Below, one piece after another: positions 41,055-51,527 of a DNA stretch of 64,000 nt (position 1 is its first letter; each line of letters opens with the position of its first letter). The notes below the pieces were generated by a model. That model was not told where the DNA came from and did no database searches. It saw nothing but the letters and a program-made list of their open reading frames with translations. The position numbers and the translations under genes are program-made. The DNA is from an uncultured beta proteobacterium (lineage in GTDB: Bacteria; Pseudomonadota; Gammaproteobacteria; Burkholderiales; Burkholderiaceae_A): the NCBI GenBank assembly GCA_902625535.1, contig CACOBT010000003.1, forward strand, positions 62,001 to 126,000. The letters run 5' to 3'.

Positions 41055-41849
41055 ATGAACACTATCGTAGCCAATAAATTTTTAGATACAAGTCCATCGC
41101 TAACTCATATCGCAGTTGTTATGGATGGGAATGGTCGTTGGGCAGAGAGACGGGGCTTAGTGCGAAATCAAGGCCATGAAATTGGTGTTAGTAGTTTGAA
41201 ACAATTAGTAAAAAATTGCATTGATGAGAACATTAAATATCTTACAGTTTTTGCCTTTAGTTCAGAAAATTGGACGAGAATTGATGCAGAAATACATTTT
41301 TTGATGGCATTGTTTGAGCGAACCATTAAAACTGAATTAGGAGACTTAAGTAAACAAGGGGTAAAGCTTAAGTTTGTTGGGAAAAAGGAAAGCCTCCCGG
41401 ATTCATTAGTCAATATTATGGGCGAGGCTGAAAAAACAACAAAATCCAACGGCATTTTAGGTCTTAATATTTGTTTTAATTATGGAGGGAAATGGGATAT
41501 CGTGCAGGGAATTAAAAAGTTATTAAAAAATGATCCAAATGTTATTAATGATTACGCCAAATTAACGGAGCAATCCTTCTCGCAATATTTAGAATTGGCA
41601 GATATTCCCGAGCCTGATCTTTTTATCCGTACCGGGGGGGAACAAAGGCTTAGTAATTTTTTGCTCTGGAACTTAGCATACACAGAACTATATTTTACCG
41701 ACATTTTATGGCCTGAGTTTGATAAAAGCGATTTAAAGGAAGCTATTAATTTTTATGTTGGAAGAAAACGTAAATTCGGCGGCACGGTTGAATTCCGAGT
41801 GAGCACTACCGAAGAAGAAAATAAAGATCGATTATCAAACATTTTCTAA
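41055..41849 (+). CDS. uppS: Undecaprenyl diphosphate synthase
   Basis: A cis-prenyltransferase of about 264 residues making the C55 lipid carrier for cell-wall polymers. HIAVVMDGNGRWAERRG holds the catalytic Asp; the C-terminal RTGGEQRLSNFLLWNLAYTE is complete. I chose ATG 41055; TTG 41049 two codons earlier is possible. It uses the isoprenoids made by IspDF and Dxr. Confidence 0.95.
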   Translation: MNTIVANKFLDTSPSLTHIAVVMDGNGRWAERRGLVRNQGHEIGVSSLKQLVKNCIDENIKYLTVFAFSSENWTRIDAEIHFLMALFERTIKTELGDLSKQGVKLKFVGKKESLPDSLVNIMGEAEKTTKSNGILGLNICFNYGGKWDIVQGIKKLLKNDPNVINDYAKLTEQSFSQYLELADIPEPDLFIRTGGEQRLSNFLLWNLAYTELYFTDILWPEFDKSDLKEAINFYVGRKRKFGGTVEFRVSTTEEENKDRLSNIF

Positions 41850-41891
41850 TTTAAAAATTAATTATGTTATTTAGTATAATCGGAAAGAAAA

Positions 41892-42707
41892 TTGCTTGTT
41901 TACAGAATAATTACTGCTAGTTTATTAATCTTCTTTGCTACAGTATTGTTAATTTATAGAGATGGATTTTTTTTCCCTGCTTTAATACTCCTATTGCATG
42001 GTGGAATTTTTTTGGAATGGCTATCCTTACTTAATGCAAGTCGATTAGAAAAAATAATAGGGTTGTTAATTTTAGTTCTTTTTTTTATCTTATTTATTAA
42101 CTCGTACCTTTTCGAAAATTTTTTACTGGTATTGTTGTCTTCAAGCTGTATTTTCTGGCTCGTCGGAGCACCGGTCACTACTTTAATAAAATATCGGACG
42201 CCAAAGGCGATGAATTTAATTATTGCGATAGTTGTCTGTATTGCCAGTTTAGCAGCCCTTTTTACGGCTTTTCTTAATGGTATTCCTTTCTTGCTTTCAA
42301 TATTAGTATCCGTATGGATAATTGATTCAGGAGCCTACCTTTTTGGAAAAGTTTTCGGCCAAAGAAAACTAAACGCTACAATTAGTCCTAATAAAACGTG
42401 GGAAGGTGTTTATGGGGCATTCTTTTTGACTTTTTTATATTGTTTATTTATGGTTCAAATAGAGGGAACATGGCAGAGTTTAGCATTGGAGTACACGGGT
42501 GTTTGGTGGTTAATAGTTTTGAGCATTGTTTCATTTTTTGTTGCAATCTTTGCAGACTTATTTGAGTCTAAACTAAAGAGAAATTCGGGCAAGAAAGACT
42601 CGGGTCGGATTCTTCCAGGTCACGGCGGTTTTTTTGATCGATTTGATGCCACATTGTCTGTTGCGCCTCTGGTCGTACTTTTTAATATATTAAATAAAAG
42701 CATATGA
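41892..42707 (+). CDS. cdsA: Phosphatidate cytidylyltransferase
   Basis: A 271-residue polytopic membrane enzyme making CDP-diacylglycerol. The C-terminal CdsA signature is present: NKTWEGVYG, then DLFESKLKRNSGKKDSG and ILPGHGGFFDRFDA. The start is TTG 41892 after GGAAAGAAAA. Its stop overlaps the dxr ATG. Confidence 0.94.
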   Translation: MLVYRIITASLLIFFATVLLIYRDGFFFPALILLLHGGIFLEWLSLLNASRLEKIIGLLILVLFFILFINSYLFENFLLVLLSSSCIFWLVGAPVTTLIKYRTPKAMNLIIAIVVCIASLAALFTAFLNGIPFLLSILVSVWIIDSGAYLFGKVFGQRKLNATISPNKTWEGVYGAFFLTFLYCLFMVQIEGTWQSLALEYTGVWWLIVLSIVSFFVAIFADLFESKLKRNSGKKDSGRILPGHGGFFDRFDATLSVAPLVVLFNILNKSI

Positions 42708-43867
42708 AAAACCTAGCAATATTAGGGGCGACGGGATCTATTGGCAAAAATACGCTGGATTTAGTGCGAAGTGCCCCTGAGCATTTTAAGGTATTCTCAT
42801 TAGTGGCTAATTCAAATGTGTCCGAAATGAAGTCCTTAATTGAGGAATTTTCGCCCGAAGTGAGCGTAATGCACGACATGTCAGCCGCGAAACACTTAAG
42901 GGATCTCGTTGATGTTGATATCATGCAAGGGGCAGAGGGGATACGGGCAGCCGTTACAGAGGAGTGCGTGGACATAGTTGTAGCTGGTATTGTTGGGTAT
43001 GCTGGATTACCCTCGATAATGCTTGCTATTGAGTCGGGAAAACAAATTCTTTTAGCAAACAAAGAAGCGATAATTTGTGCAGGAGGACTAATAATAGAAA
43101 AAATTAGAAGCTCTGAAAGTAAAATTATTCCAATCGACAGTGAACATAACGCGATATTTCAATGTTTAGGACAGGATTATGAATGTTTCAAAAGACCTAA
43201 AAATGTAAAAAAAATCATCCTTACGGCATCCGGTGGACCGTTTAGAAGTTGGTCTTGCGAACAAATGCAAAATGCGTCAGTTGAGAGCGCTCTTAAACAT
43301 CCAAATTGGAAAATGGGTAAGAAGATTTCAGTAGACTCGGCGACAATGATGAATAAAGGATTAGAGATTTTGGAAGCACATTGGTTATTCAAGTTACAAA
43401 ACGAAGAGATTGATGTGCTAGTACATCCTGAAAGCGTTATTCACTCTATGGTTGAGTTTGAGGATAAATCAACGCTTGCTCAACTATCAAATCCAGACAT
43501 GCGAGTACCTATCTCATTTGGCCTTTCATGGCCGGGGAGAGGATCAAATAAAATTGAGACTATCAACTGGAAAAAATTTCCTCAACTTTCCTTTCATCCG
43601 GTTGATACAAAGAAATTCCCAGCGATTGAAATTGCGAGGGATGTACTAAACGAGGGTTCAACCGCCGGAATGATATTGAATACCGCTAATGAAATTGCAG
43701 TTGAGGCCTTTCTATCAAAAAGAATTCATTTTTTAGAAATAACGGATGTCGTAACTCAAATACTCGAAAAAATGTCAGATACTTTTAACCATAGAATCAG
43801 ATCAATCGAAGAATTAGAAGATTTCCATAAGAGAATTGTCAGCCAATTTTCTCAATTTTTTGGTTAG
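42704..43867 (+). CDS. dxr: 1-deoxy-D-xylulose-5-phosphate reductoisomerase
   Basis: A 387-residue first committed enzyme of the MEP pathway. NADPH-binding GATGSIGKNTLDLV is at the N-terminus; SEHNAIFQCL and KISVDSATMMNKGLE are the metal and substrate motifs. It overlaps cdsA by four bases. Confidence 0.97.
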   Translation: MKNLAILGATGSIGKNTLDLVRSAPEHFKVFSLVANSNVSEMKSLIEEFSPEVSVMHDMSAAKHLRDLVDVDIMQGAEGIRAAVTEECVDIVVAGIVGYAGLPSIMLAIESGKQILLANKEAIICAGGLIIEKIRSSESKIIPIDSEHNAIFQCLGQDYECFKRPKNVKKIILTASGGPFRSWSCEQMQNASVESALKHPNWKMGKKISVDSATMMNKGLEILEAHWLFKLQNEEIDVLVHPESVIHSMVEFEDKSTLAQLSNPDMRVPISFGLSWPGRGSNKIETINWKKFPQLSFHPVDTKKFPAIEIARDVLNEGSTAGMILNTANEIAVEAFLSKRIHFLEITDVVTQILEKMSDTFNHRIRSIEELEDFHKRIVSQFSQFFG

Positions 43868-43874
43868 ACCAAAT

Positions 43875-45185
43875 ATGTTTTTTTTCTTCTTTTTCGTAAC
43901 CGTCACAGTATTAATTTTTGTGCATGAACTGGGTCATTTGATAGCTGCTAGATTGGTTAGGGTTAAAGTACGTACATTATCAGTAGGGTTTGGTCCTCCG
44001 CTGCTAAGCCATAAAGATAGAACCGGCACGACATGGAAACTTTCTTATTTCCCTTTCGGAGGATATGTTCAATTAGAGGAGAGAAATAGGACAGGTCTGC
44101 AAATTGATAGTAATACTACCAATAAATTTTTTAACTCATGTTCATTTCATGAAAAATCATTTGTCGCTTTAGCAGGGCCTTTTGCAAATATAATTTTCGC
44201 TTTTATTTTAGTTTTTTTTGTTACCTATCTAACCGGTAGTAAAATATTACCAATTTTAGGAAGTACAGAAAAAACCATAACTACTGAATTGAATGAGTTA
44301 AAAGAAAATGATGAGGTTATTGATATTAACGGTGTAACGGTGGGCTCTTTTGACGAAATGGATATGATATTTAGAAGTCAGCTTGCATTGAACCCAAGTC
44401 TCCTCATTACAATAAAAAGGGGTAGCAGTTTTGTACAAATGCAGTTGAGTTTTAAGGAAGAAACGAGAAAAGTAGTTTTGACTAACGGCATTCAGACTAC
44501 TGGATTATCCCCAGGGATAAATGGGTTTGTGGTGGAGGAAGTGAAAGAAAATTCTTTAGGGGAAAAATTTGGCTTCAAAAAAGATGATTTGATTGTGTCG
44601 GTAAATGAAAAAAACTTAGATACCTTGGAGTCAAAAAACTATATTACAAATAAATCATCACAAAAGTCTTTTTCAATTTTAAGACCGGAAATTGATGAAG
44701 AGGAGAGTTTTAAAAAAGTCATTTTTGATGTGAAAGAAAGTAGTGACGAATTGATTGGACTAAAAATTAGTCCTAATTATATCAACCGCGCTCCCTTTAC
44801 TTTATGGGAGTCTTTTCGAAAGTCCGTATTCATTATAAGCTCCCATTTAGGTCATATTTTTGCGACAATCGGAAATTTTGTAACTGGGGCTGTAACAAAT
44901 ATTTCTGGCCCTTTGGATGCTGGCACCGTTATTAGCAAAAGCTTTGAAAATGGTTATGGTGATTACATTGTGATGATGTCTATCTTAAGTTTAAGCATTG
45001 GTGTTTTGAATCTAATTCCGCTGCCAGCATTAGATGGAGGGAATTTCTTAATTTACATAATTGAGTTCGTTAGAAACAAACCATTCAATGAGACTTTTTA
45101 TTCAATTGTTCAAAGGATTGGTGTTGCTTTAATCTTTTTTGTTGTACTTGGCATAATTTTAAATGATTTAAAAAATTTTTTTTGA
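43875..45185 (+). CDS. rseP: RseP-like site-2 zinc metalloprotease
   Basis: A 436-residue inner-membrane protease. HELGH sits at residues 17-21 in the first span, PDZ domains occupy ~110-300, and the second metal motif LIPLPALDGG is near residue 380. RseP cuts anti-sigma factor RseA and cleaved signal peptides. I chose ATG 43875, which puts HELGH at the usual depth; a frame open from 43836 would overlap dxr. The N-terminus is a run of six Phe encoded by T-rich DNA. Confidence 0.93.
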   Translation: MFFFFFFVTVTVLIFVHELGHLIAARLVRVKVRTLSVGFGPPLLSHKDRTGTTWKLSYFPFGGYVQLEERNRTGLQIDSNTTNKFFNSCSFHEKSFVALAGPFANIIFAFILVFFVTYLTGSKILPILGSTEKTITTELNELKENDEVIDINGVTVGSFDEMDMIFRSQLALNPSLLITIKRGSSFVQMQLSFKEETRKVVLTNGIQTTGLSPGINGFVVEEVKENSLGEKFGFKKDDLIVSVNEKNLDTLESKNYITNKSSQKSFSILRPEIDEEESFKKVIFDVKESSDELIGLKISPNYINRAPFTLWESFRKSVFIISSHLGHIFATIGNFVTGAVTNISGPLDAGTVISKSFENGYGDYIVMMSILSLSIGVLNLIPLPALDGGNFLIYIIEFVRNKPFNETFYSIVQRIGVALIFFVVLGIILNDLKNFF

Positions 45186-45246
45186 CTATGCTAAATAGAG
45201 TAATATAGATAACCTGATGTCTTGTAATTAAATATTCAAATTGACT

Positions 45247-47580
45247 ATGAAATTTATACCTTCGAGTTTCCTTGTATTATTTTCTTTAACTTTTCTTATA
45301 ATTTCTTCTTCGTGCTTTGCGCAGACCAAAGAGAAAGAAGAAATAGCTGGTGACTTTTCAGTAGTGGTTGAAGATATTCGTGTAGAAGGGTTAAAGAGAA
45401 TAGAACCTGGAACAGTCTTTTCGTTGATAGATATTGAATTAGATCAGATAGTAAACCGAAAAATCGTCTCTGATGCAATCAAAACACTTTTTAATAGTGG
45501 TTTTTTTGAAGACGTTAAAGTATTTTTAGAAGGGAATTCATTAATTGTAGCGCTCAAAGAAAGGCCATCGATTGGGTCAATAGATATTTCTGGATCTAAA
45601 GAATTTAAGGAAGATGCGTTACTTGATGCATTAAAAAAAATAGGTTTATTTGAGTCGGAAATCTTCAACAGAAATCTTCTCGATAAAGCTGAGCAGGCTT
45701 TGAAAAATCAATACTTATCTAGAGGTAAATATAACGTTAAAGTGAAGTCAACGATTAGCCCTTTGTTACGAAATAGGGTTGCCATAGGGATTGTAATTGA
45801 GGAAGGTAATGATGCTAGGATTGAGGAAATTAAAATTTATGGGGCTAATCAATTTAATGAGAAGGATTTACTAAATCTTTTTTCTCAACGAACAAAAAAC
45901 TGGTTGTCATGGTACACAAAGTCAAATCAGTACTCTAGAGAAAAACTTGATGGTGATTTAGAAAACTTACGTTCCTTTTATTTAGACAGAGGTTATCTTA
46001 AATTTGAAATCATCTCCAAACAGGTATCTTTGTCTCCCGATAGAACGAAGGTTTTTATTTCTGTTTTGATTGATGAGGGGAATGTATTCAAAGTCGGAAG
46101 TGTAAACTTAATTGGAGATTTACTAGGGCAGAGAGCATACATTAAAGAAAAGTTATTACTCAAGTCAGGTGATGTTTTTTCCAATCTTAATTTGCAAAAG
46201 AGTTTAACTTTAATTCAGGAAAGGCTTGGTGATTTTGGATACGCCTTTGCGAGGGTGTTTCCAACGACTAATTTCAAGGAAGAGTCAAATACGGTTGATT
46301 TTGATATAAATGTTAATTCCGGAAGTAGAGTATATGTACGGAGGATAATTATTAGCGGAAATGCAAAAACTAGAGACGAGGTTATACGTCGGGAACTAAG
46401 GCAGTTGGAAAGTGCTTGGTACGATGCTGAAGCTATCAGATTATCAAGAGCGAGGATTGACCGACTTGGTTATTTTCAATCTGTGGACATAGAAACACTT
46501 CCTGTGAGCGAAACGCAAGATCAGGTAGATATTGGTATTGAGGTTGAAGAGAGACCACTTGGTAGCATTTCGGCTGGATTAGGGTTTTCAAGTTCAGAAA
46601 ATATTGTCTTGACGGCTGGAATTTCTCAGGGTAATTTTCTCGGCTCTGGCACCAACGTATCATTTCAAGTAAATACAAGTGATATTTCTCAAACGTATGC
46701 ATTCAGCTACACTAATCCGTATTGGACAGATGATGGTGTAAGTAGGACATTTGATGTTTATACGAGGAAGTTTGACGCTAATCAGATTTCATCGCTTGGT
46801 GATTACAAAATTGATTCAAAGGGAGCTGGAATTCGGTTTGGTATTCCTTTTACAGAGTTCGATAAGATCTTTTTTGGAACAAAATATGAAGCCACTGATA
46901 TCAACCTAGGATTTTCGCCTCCTCGTCGATTTGAAATTTACTGCATTCCATATCTACCGGACTGCTCTACTAACTCACTTGTTCTGTCGTTAGGTTGGAC
47001 GAGAGATACAAGAGATAATGGTCTAGCGCCAAATAGGGGGACGTTTCAGAGAGCTAATTTCGACTATGCAACGCCTTTAGGCGAGGTAGAATATGCTAGA
47101 CTAACTTATGAAATTCAATGGTTTCGGCCAGTAACCGATAACATTACGTACGCTACTAATCTTGAAACCGGTTATGGATTTCCGTTGGGCGGCACGGAGT
47201 ACCCGATCTTTAAAAATTTTTATGCTGGCGGTATCGGGTCTCTGAGAGGTTTTGCAAATAGATCCATTGGCGAAAAAGACGAAGTTGATGGCTCTTCTCT
47301 CGGCGGAACGAAGAAAGTGGTGATTAATAACGAGTTACTTTTTCCTTTACCAGGCAATGTTGGAGATCGGACTATAAGAATATTTGGATATTTTGATGCG
47401 GGATCAATCTGGGGAGAATCTCAGGAATTAAGTTTTGAGGGAGTGCGAGCTTCCGTTGGTATTGGTTTGAATTGGTTTTCCCCAGTGGGTCCACTTAAGC
47501 TTAGTTTTGGTAAACCAATTAGGAAAAGAGAAGGCGATGAGGTCCAAACTGTACAGTTCCAACTCGGAACATCCTTTTAA
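45247..47580 (+). CDS. bamA: BamA outer-membrane protein assembly factor
   Basis: A ~777-residue Omp85 protein. It has a signal peptide (cleavage after SSSCFA), five POTRA domains to ~420, then a 16-strand barrel with the L6 motif region GGIGSLRGFANRSIG and a terminal Phe (QLGTSF). It inserts barrel proteins into the outer membrane. ATG 45247 gives the signal peptide directly; TTG 45241 is the alternative. Confidence 0.95.
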   Translation: MKFIPSSFLVLFSLTFLIISSSCFAQTKEKEEIAGDFSVVVEDIRVEGLKRIEPGTVFSLIDIELDQIVNRKIVSDAIKTLFNSGFFEDVKVFLEGNSLIVALKERPSIGSIDISGSKEFKEDALLDALKKIGLFESEIFNRNLLDKAEQALKNQYLSRGKYNVKVKSTISPLLRNRVAIGIVIEEGNDARIEEIKIYGANQFNEKDLLNLFSQRTKNWLSWYTKSNQYSREKLDGDLENLRSFYLDRGYLKFEIISKQVSLSPDRTKVFISVLIDEGNVFKVGSVNLIGDLLGQRAYIKEKLLLKSGDVFSNLNLQKSLTLIQERLGDFGYAFARVFPTTNFKEESNTVDFDINVNSGSRVYVRRIIISGNAKTRDEVIRRELRQLESAWYDAEAIRLSRARIDRLGYFQSVDIETLPVSETQDQVDIGIEVEERPLGSISAGLGFSSSENIVLTAGISQGNFLGSGTNVSFQVNTSDISQTYAFSYTNPYWTDDGVSRTFDVYTRKFDANQISSLGDYKIDSKGAGIRFGIPFTEFDKIFFGTKYEATDINLGFSPPRRFEIYCIPYLPDCSTNSLVLSLGWTRDTRDNGLAPNRGTFQRANFDYATPLGEVEYARLTYEIQWFRPVTDNITYATNLETGYGFPLGGTEYPIFKNFYAGGIGSLRGFANRSIGEKDEVDGSSLGGTKKVVINNELLFPLPGNVGDRTIRIFGYFDAGSIWGESQELSFEGVRASVGIGLNWFSPVGPLKLSFGKPIRKREGDEVQTVQFQLGTSF

Positions 47581-47599
47581 TTAAAATGGGAAAAAAAAT

Positions 47600-48115
47600 A
47601 TGAAAGCTAGTTTTGTGAAATTTTTTTTTAAATTGCTATTTTTATTGCAAATCGTAGCTGTAAGCCCTAGTGTATTTGCAGAAACCAAGCTTGGCTTTGT
47701 AAAAGTAGATGAGGTGATTAGAAAAGCTAATATTGCAAAGCAAGCTGAAGATAAATTGAAAAGAGAATTCGCTCCGAGAGATAATGAATTGAAGAAAATT
47801 GGAGCTAAACTAAAAAATCTTGTGAGCAAGTTCGAAAAAGAACAGTCGGTAATGACGAACACTGAAAAACAAAAGGTGCAAAGGGAAATTAGTAATCTTG
47901 AAAAGGAGATACAGAGGAAGCAAAGACAAGCAAGGGAAGATCTAACGCAGAGAAAGAACGAAGAACTTGCTGCTGTTGTTGAAAAGGCGCGAGCAGTGAT
48001 AAAGAAGATTGCAGTTGAAGAGAAATTTGATTTAATTTTAGAGAATTCTGTTTATGCCTCGCCAAATATTGACATAACTTCAAAAGTCATAAAAGCCTTA
48101 AATGACCAAAAATGA
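47600..48115 (+). CDS. skp: Skp/OmpH periplasmic chaperone
   Basis: A 171-residue protein with a signal peptide (cleavage after SVFA) and a long coiled-coil body with many Lys, Glu and Gln, ending in a short strand region. Skp holds unfolded outer-membrane proteins for BamA, its direct upstream neighbour. The end overlaps lpxD by 14 bases. Confidence 0.92.
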   Translation: MKASFVKFFFKLLFLLQIVAVSPSVFAETKLGFVKVDEVIRKANIAKQAEDKLKREFAPRDNELKKIGAKLKNLVSKFEKEQSVMTNTEKQKVQREISNLEKEIQRKQRQAREDLTQRKNEELAAVVEKARAVIKKIAVEEKFDLILENSVYASPNIDITSKVIKALNDQK

Positions 48116-49130
48116 AATATCTGTTCAAGAGTTGGTTAGGTTGTTTGGCGGAAAGTTATATGGGAACGAGTTACTGCGCATTAAGGGATTCAAGAATTTC
48201 GAGAATAGCTCAGAAAATTTCGCATCATTTTTCATAAAGTCAGAAAAAAATGTCGACGTCAACAAGTGCGAGTCGTCTTTACTAATAGTACCCCCGTCGT
48301 TACACGGTTTAGATTCATTGCTGAACGCACGAAACAGTGATAGGTACGCTACTCTAGTCCATAGTAACCCAAAGCTAGTTTTCGCAAAGTGTTCAGGTCT
48401 GTTGACCAGTCGAATCAAAAATAATGAGACAAGGATTCATCCAAAGGCAACCATTCATTCCTCTGTTAAATTAGGAAGAGGAGTTAATATAGGTCCTAAC
48501 GTGGTCATCGAGCAGGGTGCGAATATTGGTTCAGATACTGAAATAAAAGCAGGCTCGTTTGTTGCAAATGACGTAGAAATTGGAGATGGTTGTATTATCA
48601 ATCCGAATGTGACCCTTAATTGTAATGTAGTCGTTGGGGACTTTTCTATAATTAATGCTGGAGCTGTTATTGGAGGTGGAGGGTTTGGATTTTGTCAAGA
48701 CAGCGATAAGGTTTGGCATAAAGTTCCTCAGCGTGGAGGCGTTTTAATTTCTGACAATGTTGAGATTGGGGCAAACACAACCATTGATACTGGGACATTT
48801 AGCCCTACAATAATCGGTAAAGGAGTAAAGGTCGACAACTTAGTGCATATCGCGCACAATGTGGTTATAGAGGCTAACACTATAATTGCTGGTTGCGTTG
48901 GTATTGCTGGAAGTGCACACATCGGTGAAGCCTGCCAAATTGGGGGTGCAGCTGGAATTCTAGACCATGTAAAAATTCCTAGTGGTTGCATCATAGGTCC
49001 GATGACGTTGGTGATGTCGAGTATTAAAACATCTGGTAGTTACGTAGGAGTATATCCTATGCAAGAAAAAACAAAATGGAAAAAGTCTGCAGTTCATATA
49101 AAAAAGTTAGGTCGTACAAACAATGAGTAG
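48102..49130 (+). CDS. lpxD: LpxD, UDP-3-O-acylglucosamine N-acyltransferase
   Basis: A 342-residue left-handed beta-helix acyltransferase for the third step of lipid A synthesis. Hexapeptide repeats run from ~110 to 310, with the catalytic-His region NLVHIAHNVVIE. Given gnnA/gnnB at ~52 kb, its acceptor here may carry an amide at position 3. Confidence 0.95.
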   Translation: MTKNEISVQELVRLFGGKLYGNELLRIKGFKNFENSSENFASFFIKSEKNVDVNKCESSLLIVPPSLHGLDSLLNARNSDRYATLVHSNPKLVFAKCSGLLTSRIKNNETRIHPKATIHSSVKLGRGVNIGPNVVIEQGANIGSDTEIKAGSFVANDVEIGDGCIINPNVTLNCNVVVGDFSIINAGAVIGGGGFGFCQDSDKVWHKVPQRGGVLISDNVEIGANTTIDTGTFSPTIIGKGVKVDNLVHIAHNVVIEANTIIAGCVGIAGSAHIGEACQIGGAAGILDHVKIPSGCIIGPMTLVMSSIKTSGSYVGVYPMQEKTKWKKSAVHIKKLGRTNNE

Positions 49131-49578
49131 AGAAACCCTTAATATTAGAGATATTTTGAATACGCTGCCTCATCGTTATCCATTCATTTTGGTAGATAAA
49201 GTAATTTCATTGATTCCAAATAAAACCATCATTGCAGTCAAGAATGTCACAATAAACGAGGAATTTTTTGTAGGACATTTTGGCAACTATCCTGTAATGC
49301 CGGGGGTGCTAATAATTGAGGCATTAGCGCAGACCGCTGGGATTTTATCATTCAAATCTCTTAACCAAACAGCCAGTGATGATTCCCTCTATTTTTTTGT
49401 TGGTATAGATAATTGCAGATTTAAAAAGCCAGTCATTCCGGGAGATGTTTTGAAACTGACTGTATCTATTGAGAAGGTTAAAGGAGGGATATGGAAATAT
49501 AAAGGTATGGCGACCGTTGAAGATGACACATGTGCGCAGGCAGAGTTGATGTGCGCTCTTCGAAAAATAGATAATTAG
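49123..49578 (+). CDS. fabZ: FabZ, 3-hydroxyacyl-ACP dehydratase
   Basis: A 151-residue hot-dog dehydratase with LPHRYPFILVDKV and the active-site segment GHFGNYPVMPGVLIIEALAQ. It feeds fatty-acid elongation and competes with LpxA/LpxD for 3-hydroxyacyl-ACP. It overlaps lpxD by 8 bp. Confidence 0.97.
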   Translation: MSRETLNIRDILNTLPHRYPFILVDKVISLIPNKTIIAVKNVTINEEFFVGHFGNYPVMPGVLIIEALAQTAGILSFKSLNQTASDDSLYFFVGIDNCRFKKPVIPGDVLKLTVSIEKVKGGIWKYKGMATVEDDTCAQAELMCALRKIDN

Positions 49579-49585
49579 AATAAAG

Positions 49586-50374
49586 GTGAATATACATCCG
49601 ACGGCTAGTGTTAACAGGAATGCTGAGATTTCTTCTAGCGCAATCATTGGTCCTTACACAGTAATTGGAGATAATGTAAAGATAGATGATAATACTCAAT
49701 TACTGAGCCATGTCTCAGTTATGGGCCACACATCAATAGGGAAGAATAATACGGTGTATCCGTTCTCAGTTATTGGTGGGCCTCCACAAGATGTTTCTTA
49801 CAAGAACGAGAAAACAAGGTTATCAATTGGTGATAACAACGTTATACGAGAAAATTGTACTTTAAGTACTGGCACGGTAAGGGGTAGAAGTGTCACAGAA
49901 GTGGGTAGTCATAATTTAATTATGGCCTATAGCCACATTGCTCACGATTGTAAATTGGGAAATTATATTCTAATGGCGAACGGTGCTCAATTAGCTGGAC
50001 ACGTATTTATAGACAACAACGCGACGTTGGGAGGTTTTAGCCTGATCCATCAATTTGTTAGAATTGGTCGATACTCATTTACGAGTATGGGCTCAGCTGT
50101 AAATAAAGATCTCCCTCCTTTTTGTTTGGCATCGGGAAATTATGCGCGAGCAATTGGACTTAATCGCGTTGGTCTCCGTAGAATCGGCATGGATAGACAG
50201 CTGATTGATACTCTTGCGAAAGCATTTCGGATATTAGTTCAGAGAAGAAAGAGTCCAAATCTAGATGAGTTGAGTTATCTCGCAGAGCAATTCAATGAGG
50301 TTAGAGAGTTTATTGATTTCGTAAGACAATCAAAGCGAGGAATTTTACGTACCCATTTAAAAGCTAGAGTTTGA
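49586..50374 (+). CDS. lpxA: LpxA, UDP-N-acetylglucosamine acyltransferase
   Basis: A 262-residue left-handed beta-helix enzyme with the catalytic motif SHIAHDC and HQFVRIG. The start is GTG 49586 after AAAG. In organisms with gnnA/gnnB, LpxA can accept the 3-amino sugar; specificity cannot be read from sequence here. Its 3' end overlaps lpxB on the opposite strand by 18 bp, which is unusual because lpxB normally follows on the same strand. Confidence 0.95.
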   Translation: MNIHPTASVNRNAEISSSAIIGPYTVIGDNVKIDDNTQLLSHVSVMGHTSIGKNNTVYPFSVIGGPPQDVSYKNEKTRLSIGDNNVIRENCTLSTGTVRGRSVTEVGSHNLIMAYSHIAHDCKLGNYILMANGAQLAGHVFIDNNATLGGFSLIHQFVRIGRYSFTSMGSAVNKDLPPFCLASGNYARAIGLNRVGLRRIGMDRQLIDTLAKAFRILVQRRKSPNLDELSYLAEQFNEVREFIDFVRQSKRGILRTHLKARV

Positions 50375-51517
50375 CAAGGCATTTTTTATAATCGACGCCA
50401 TGGTTTTTGATGCCTTTTTTGAACCTAATTTTTTTTCGAGTTTATAGAAATTTAAAATTTGTTTTTTTGCGATCTGTTGAGTCTCAATGATTTTCGTCAT
50501 CTCGTTATAAAGTTTTTCGGTATTAAAATTACTTTGCAAAAGCTCGGGAACAATTTGTTGTTCCATTATAATATTGGGTAACCCTACATACTTAGTAAGC
50601 GAAAATATTTTGAATATTAGATACGAAATCAAAGAAGACTTATAGAATATTACACAGGGGATTTTAAGTAAGGCTGTCTCAAGACTGGCAGTACCGGATG
50701 CAGTCCCGACATAGTCTGAGCTTATGACAACGTCATGCGTCCTTCCAAACTGTATGTGAAGAGGCAACCCCTTTTTTCTAAGAAATTCAACTCTATTAAT
50801 TTCCATCATCGAAATATCAGTTTCATCTGCTAATGATATTATAAATTTTGCATTTTGATATCTCTTATGTAATTTCAATATAGTCTCGCATATTACGAAA
50901 AAATGATTTTTAATTTCTGAAGTTCTGCTTCCTGGGAGGAATGAAATTACAAGATCTTCTTGTTTAAGAAAAGAAAACTTAGCTCTGGTATCATTTTTGT
51001 AAGCATTCACTGGCAACGTTTCTACAAGTGGATTTCCCACGTAGACAGCCTTGAAAGGTTCAGCTTTATATAATGTCTCTTCAAAAGGTAATATTAATCC
51101 AACAAAATCTAGGCTTTCTTTTAGTTGCCTAATCCTATTTTTTTTCCATGCCCAAATTTGAGGGCCGACATAAAGAATTACTGGAATACCAAATTTTTTT
51201 GCAAAACGGCCCACTGTTAAGTTGAATCCGATGAAATCAACTAAAATAATCATGTCAAACCTGGAAACTTTTATTTTCCTAAGAATCTTATTTTGGGCTG
51301 ATTTGAGAATTCGATATTTATATAATGCTTCAATAAATCCAACAACACCAAAATCATTTGAGTCAATAATAGTTTCGTCGAGGTAGGGGGAAAGAATGTT
51401 TCCGGCCATTCCTGATATATGAATAGCACGCGCATATTGATTTTTAAGTTCTACAACGAGTGATTTAGCTAATATTTCTCCAGATTTTTCTCCGGTTGAT
51501 ATTAATATTCTTTTCAC
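50357..51517 (-). CDS. lpxB: LpxB, lipid A disaccharide synthase
   Basis: A 386-residue GT19 glycosyltransferase that joins UDP-diacylglucosamine and lipid X. STGEKSGE at the N-terminus, LYVGPQIWAWKKNRIRQ and SGTASLETALLKIPCVIFYK are family motifs. It is the last gene of a minus-strand gnnA-gnnB-lpxB set inserted between lpxA and rnhB. Confidence 0.94.
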   Translation of the reverse strand: MKRILISTGEKSGEILAKSLVVELKNQYARAIHISGMAGNILSPYLDETIIDSNDFGVVGFIEALYKYRILKSAQNKILRKIKVSRFDMIILVDFIGFNLTVGRFAKKFGIPVILYVGPQIWAWKKNRIRQLKESLDFVGLILPFEETLYKAEPFKAVYVGNPLVETLPVNAYKNDTRAKFSFLKQEDLVISFLPGSRTSEIKNHFFVICETILKLHKRYQNAKFIISLADETDISMMEINRVEFLRKKGLPLHIQFGRTHDVVISSDYVGTASGTASLETALLKIPCVIFYKSSLISYLIFKIFSLTKYVGLPNIIMEQQIVPELLQSNFNTEKLYNEMTKIIETQQIAKKQILNFYKLEKKLGSKKASKTMASIIKNALSNSSF

Positions 51518-51527
51518 TAAAACTTGT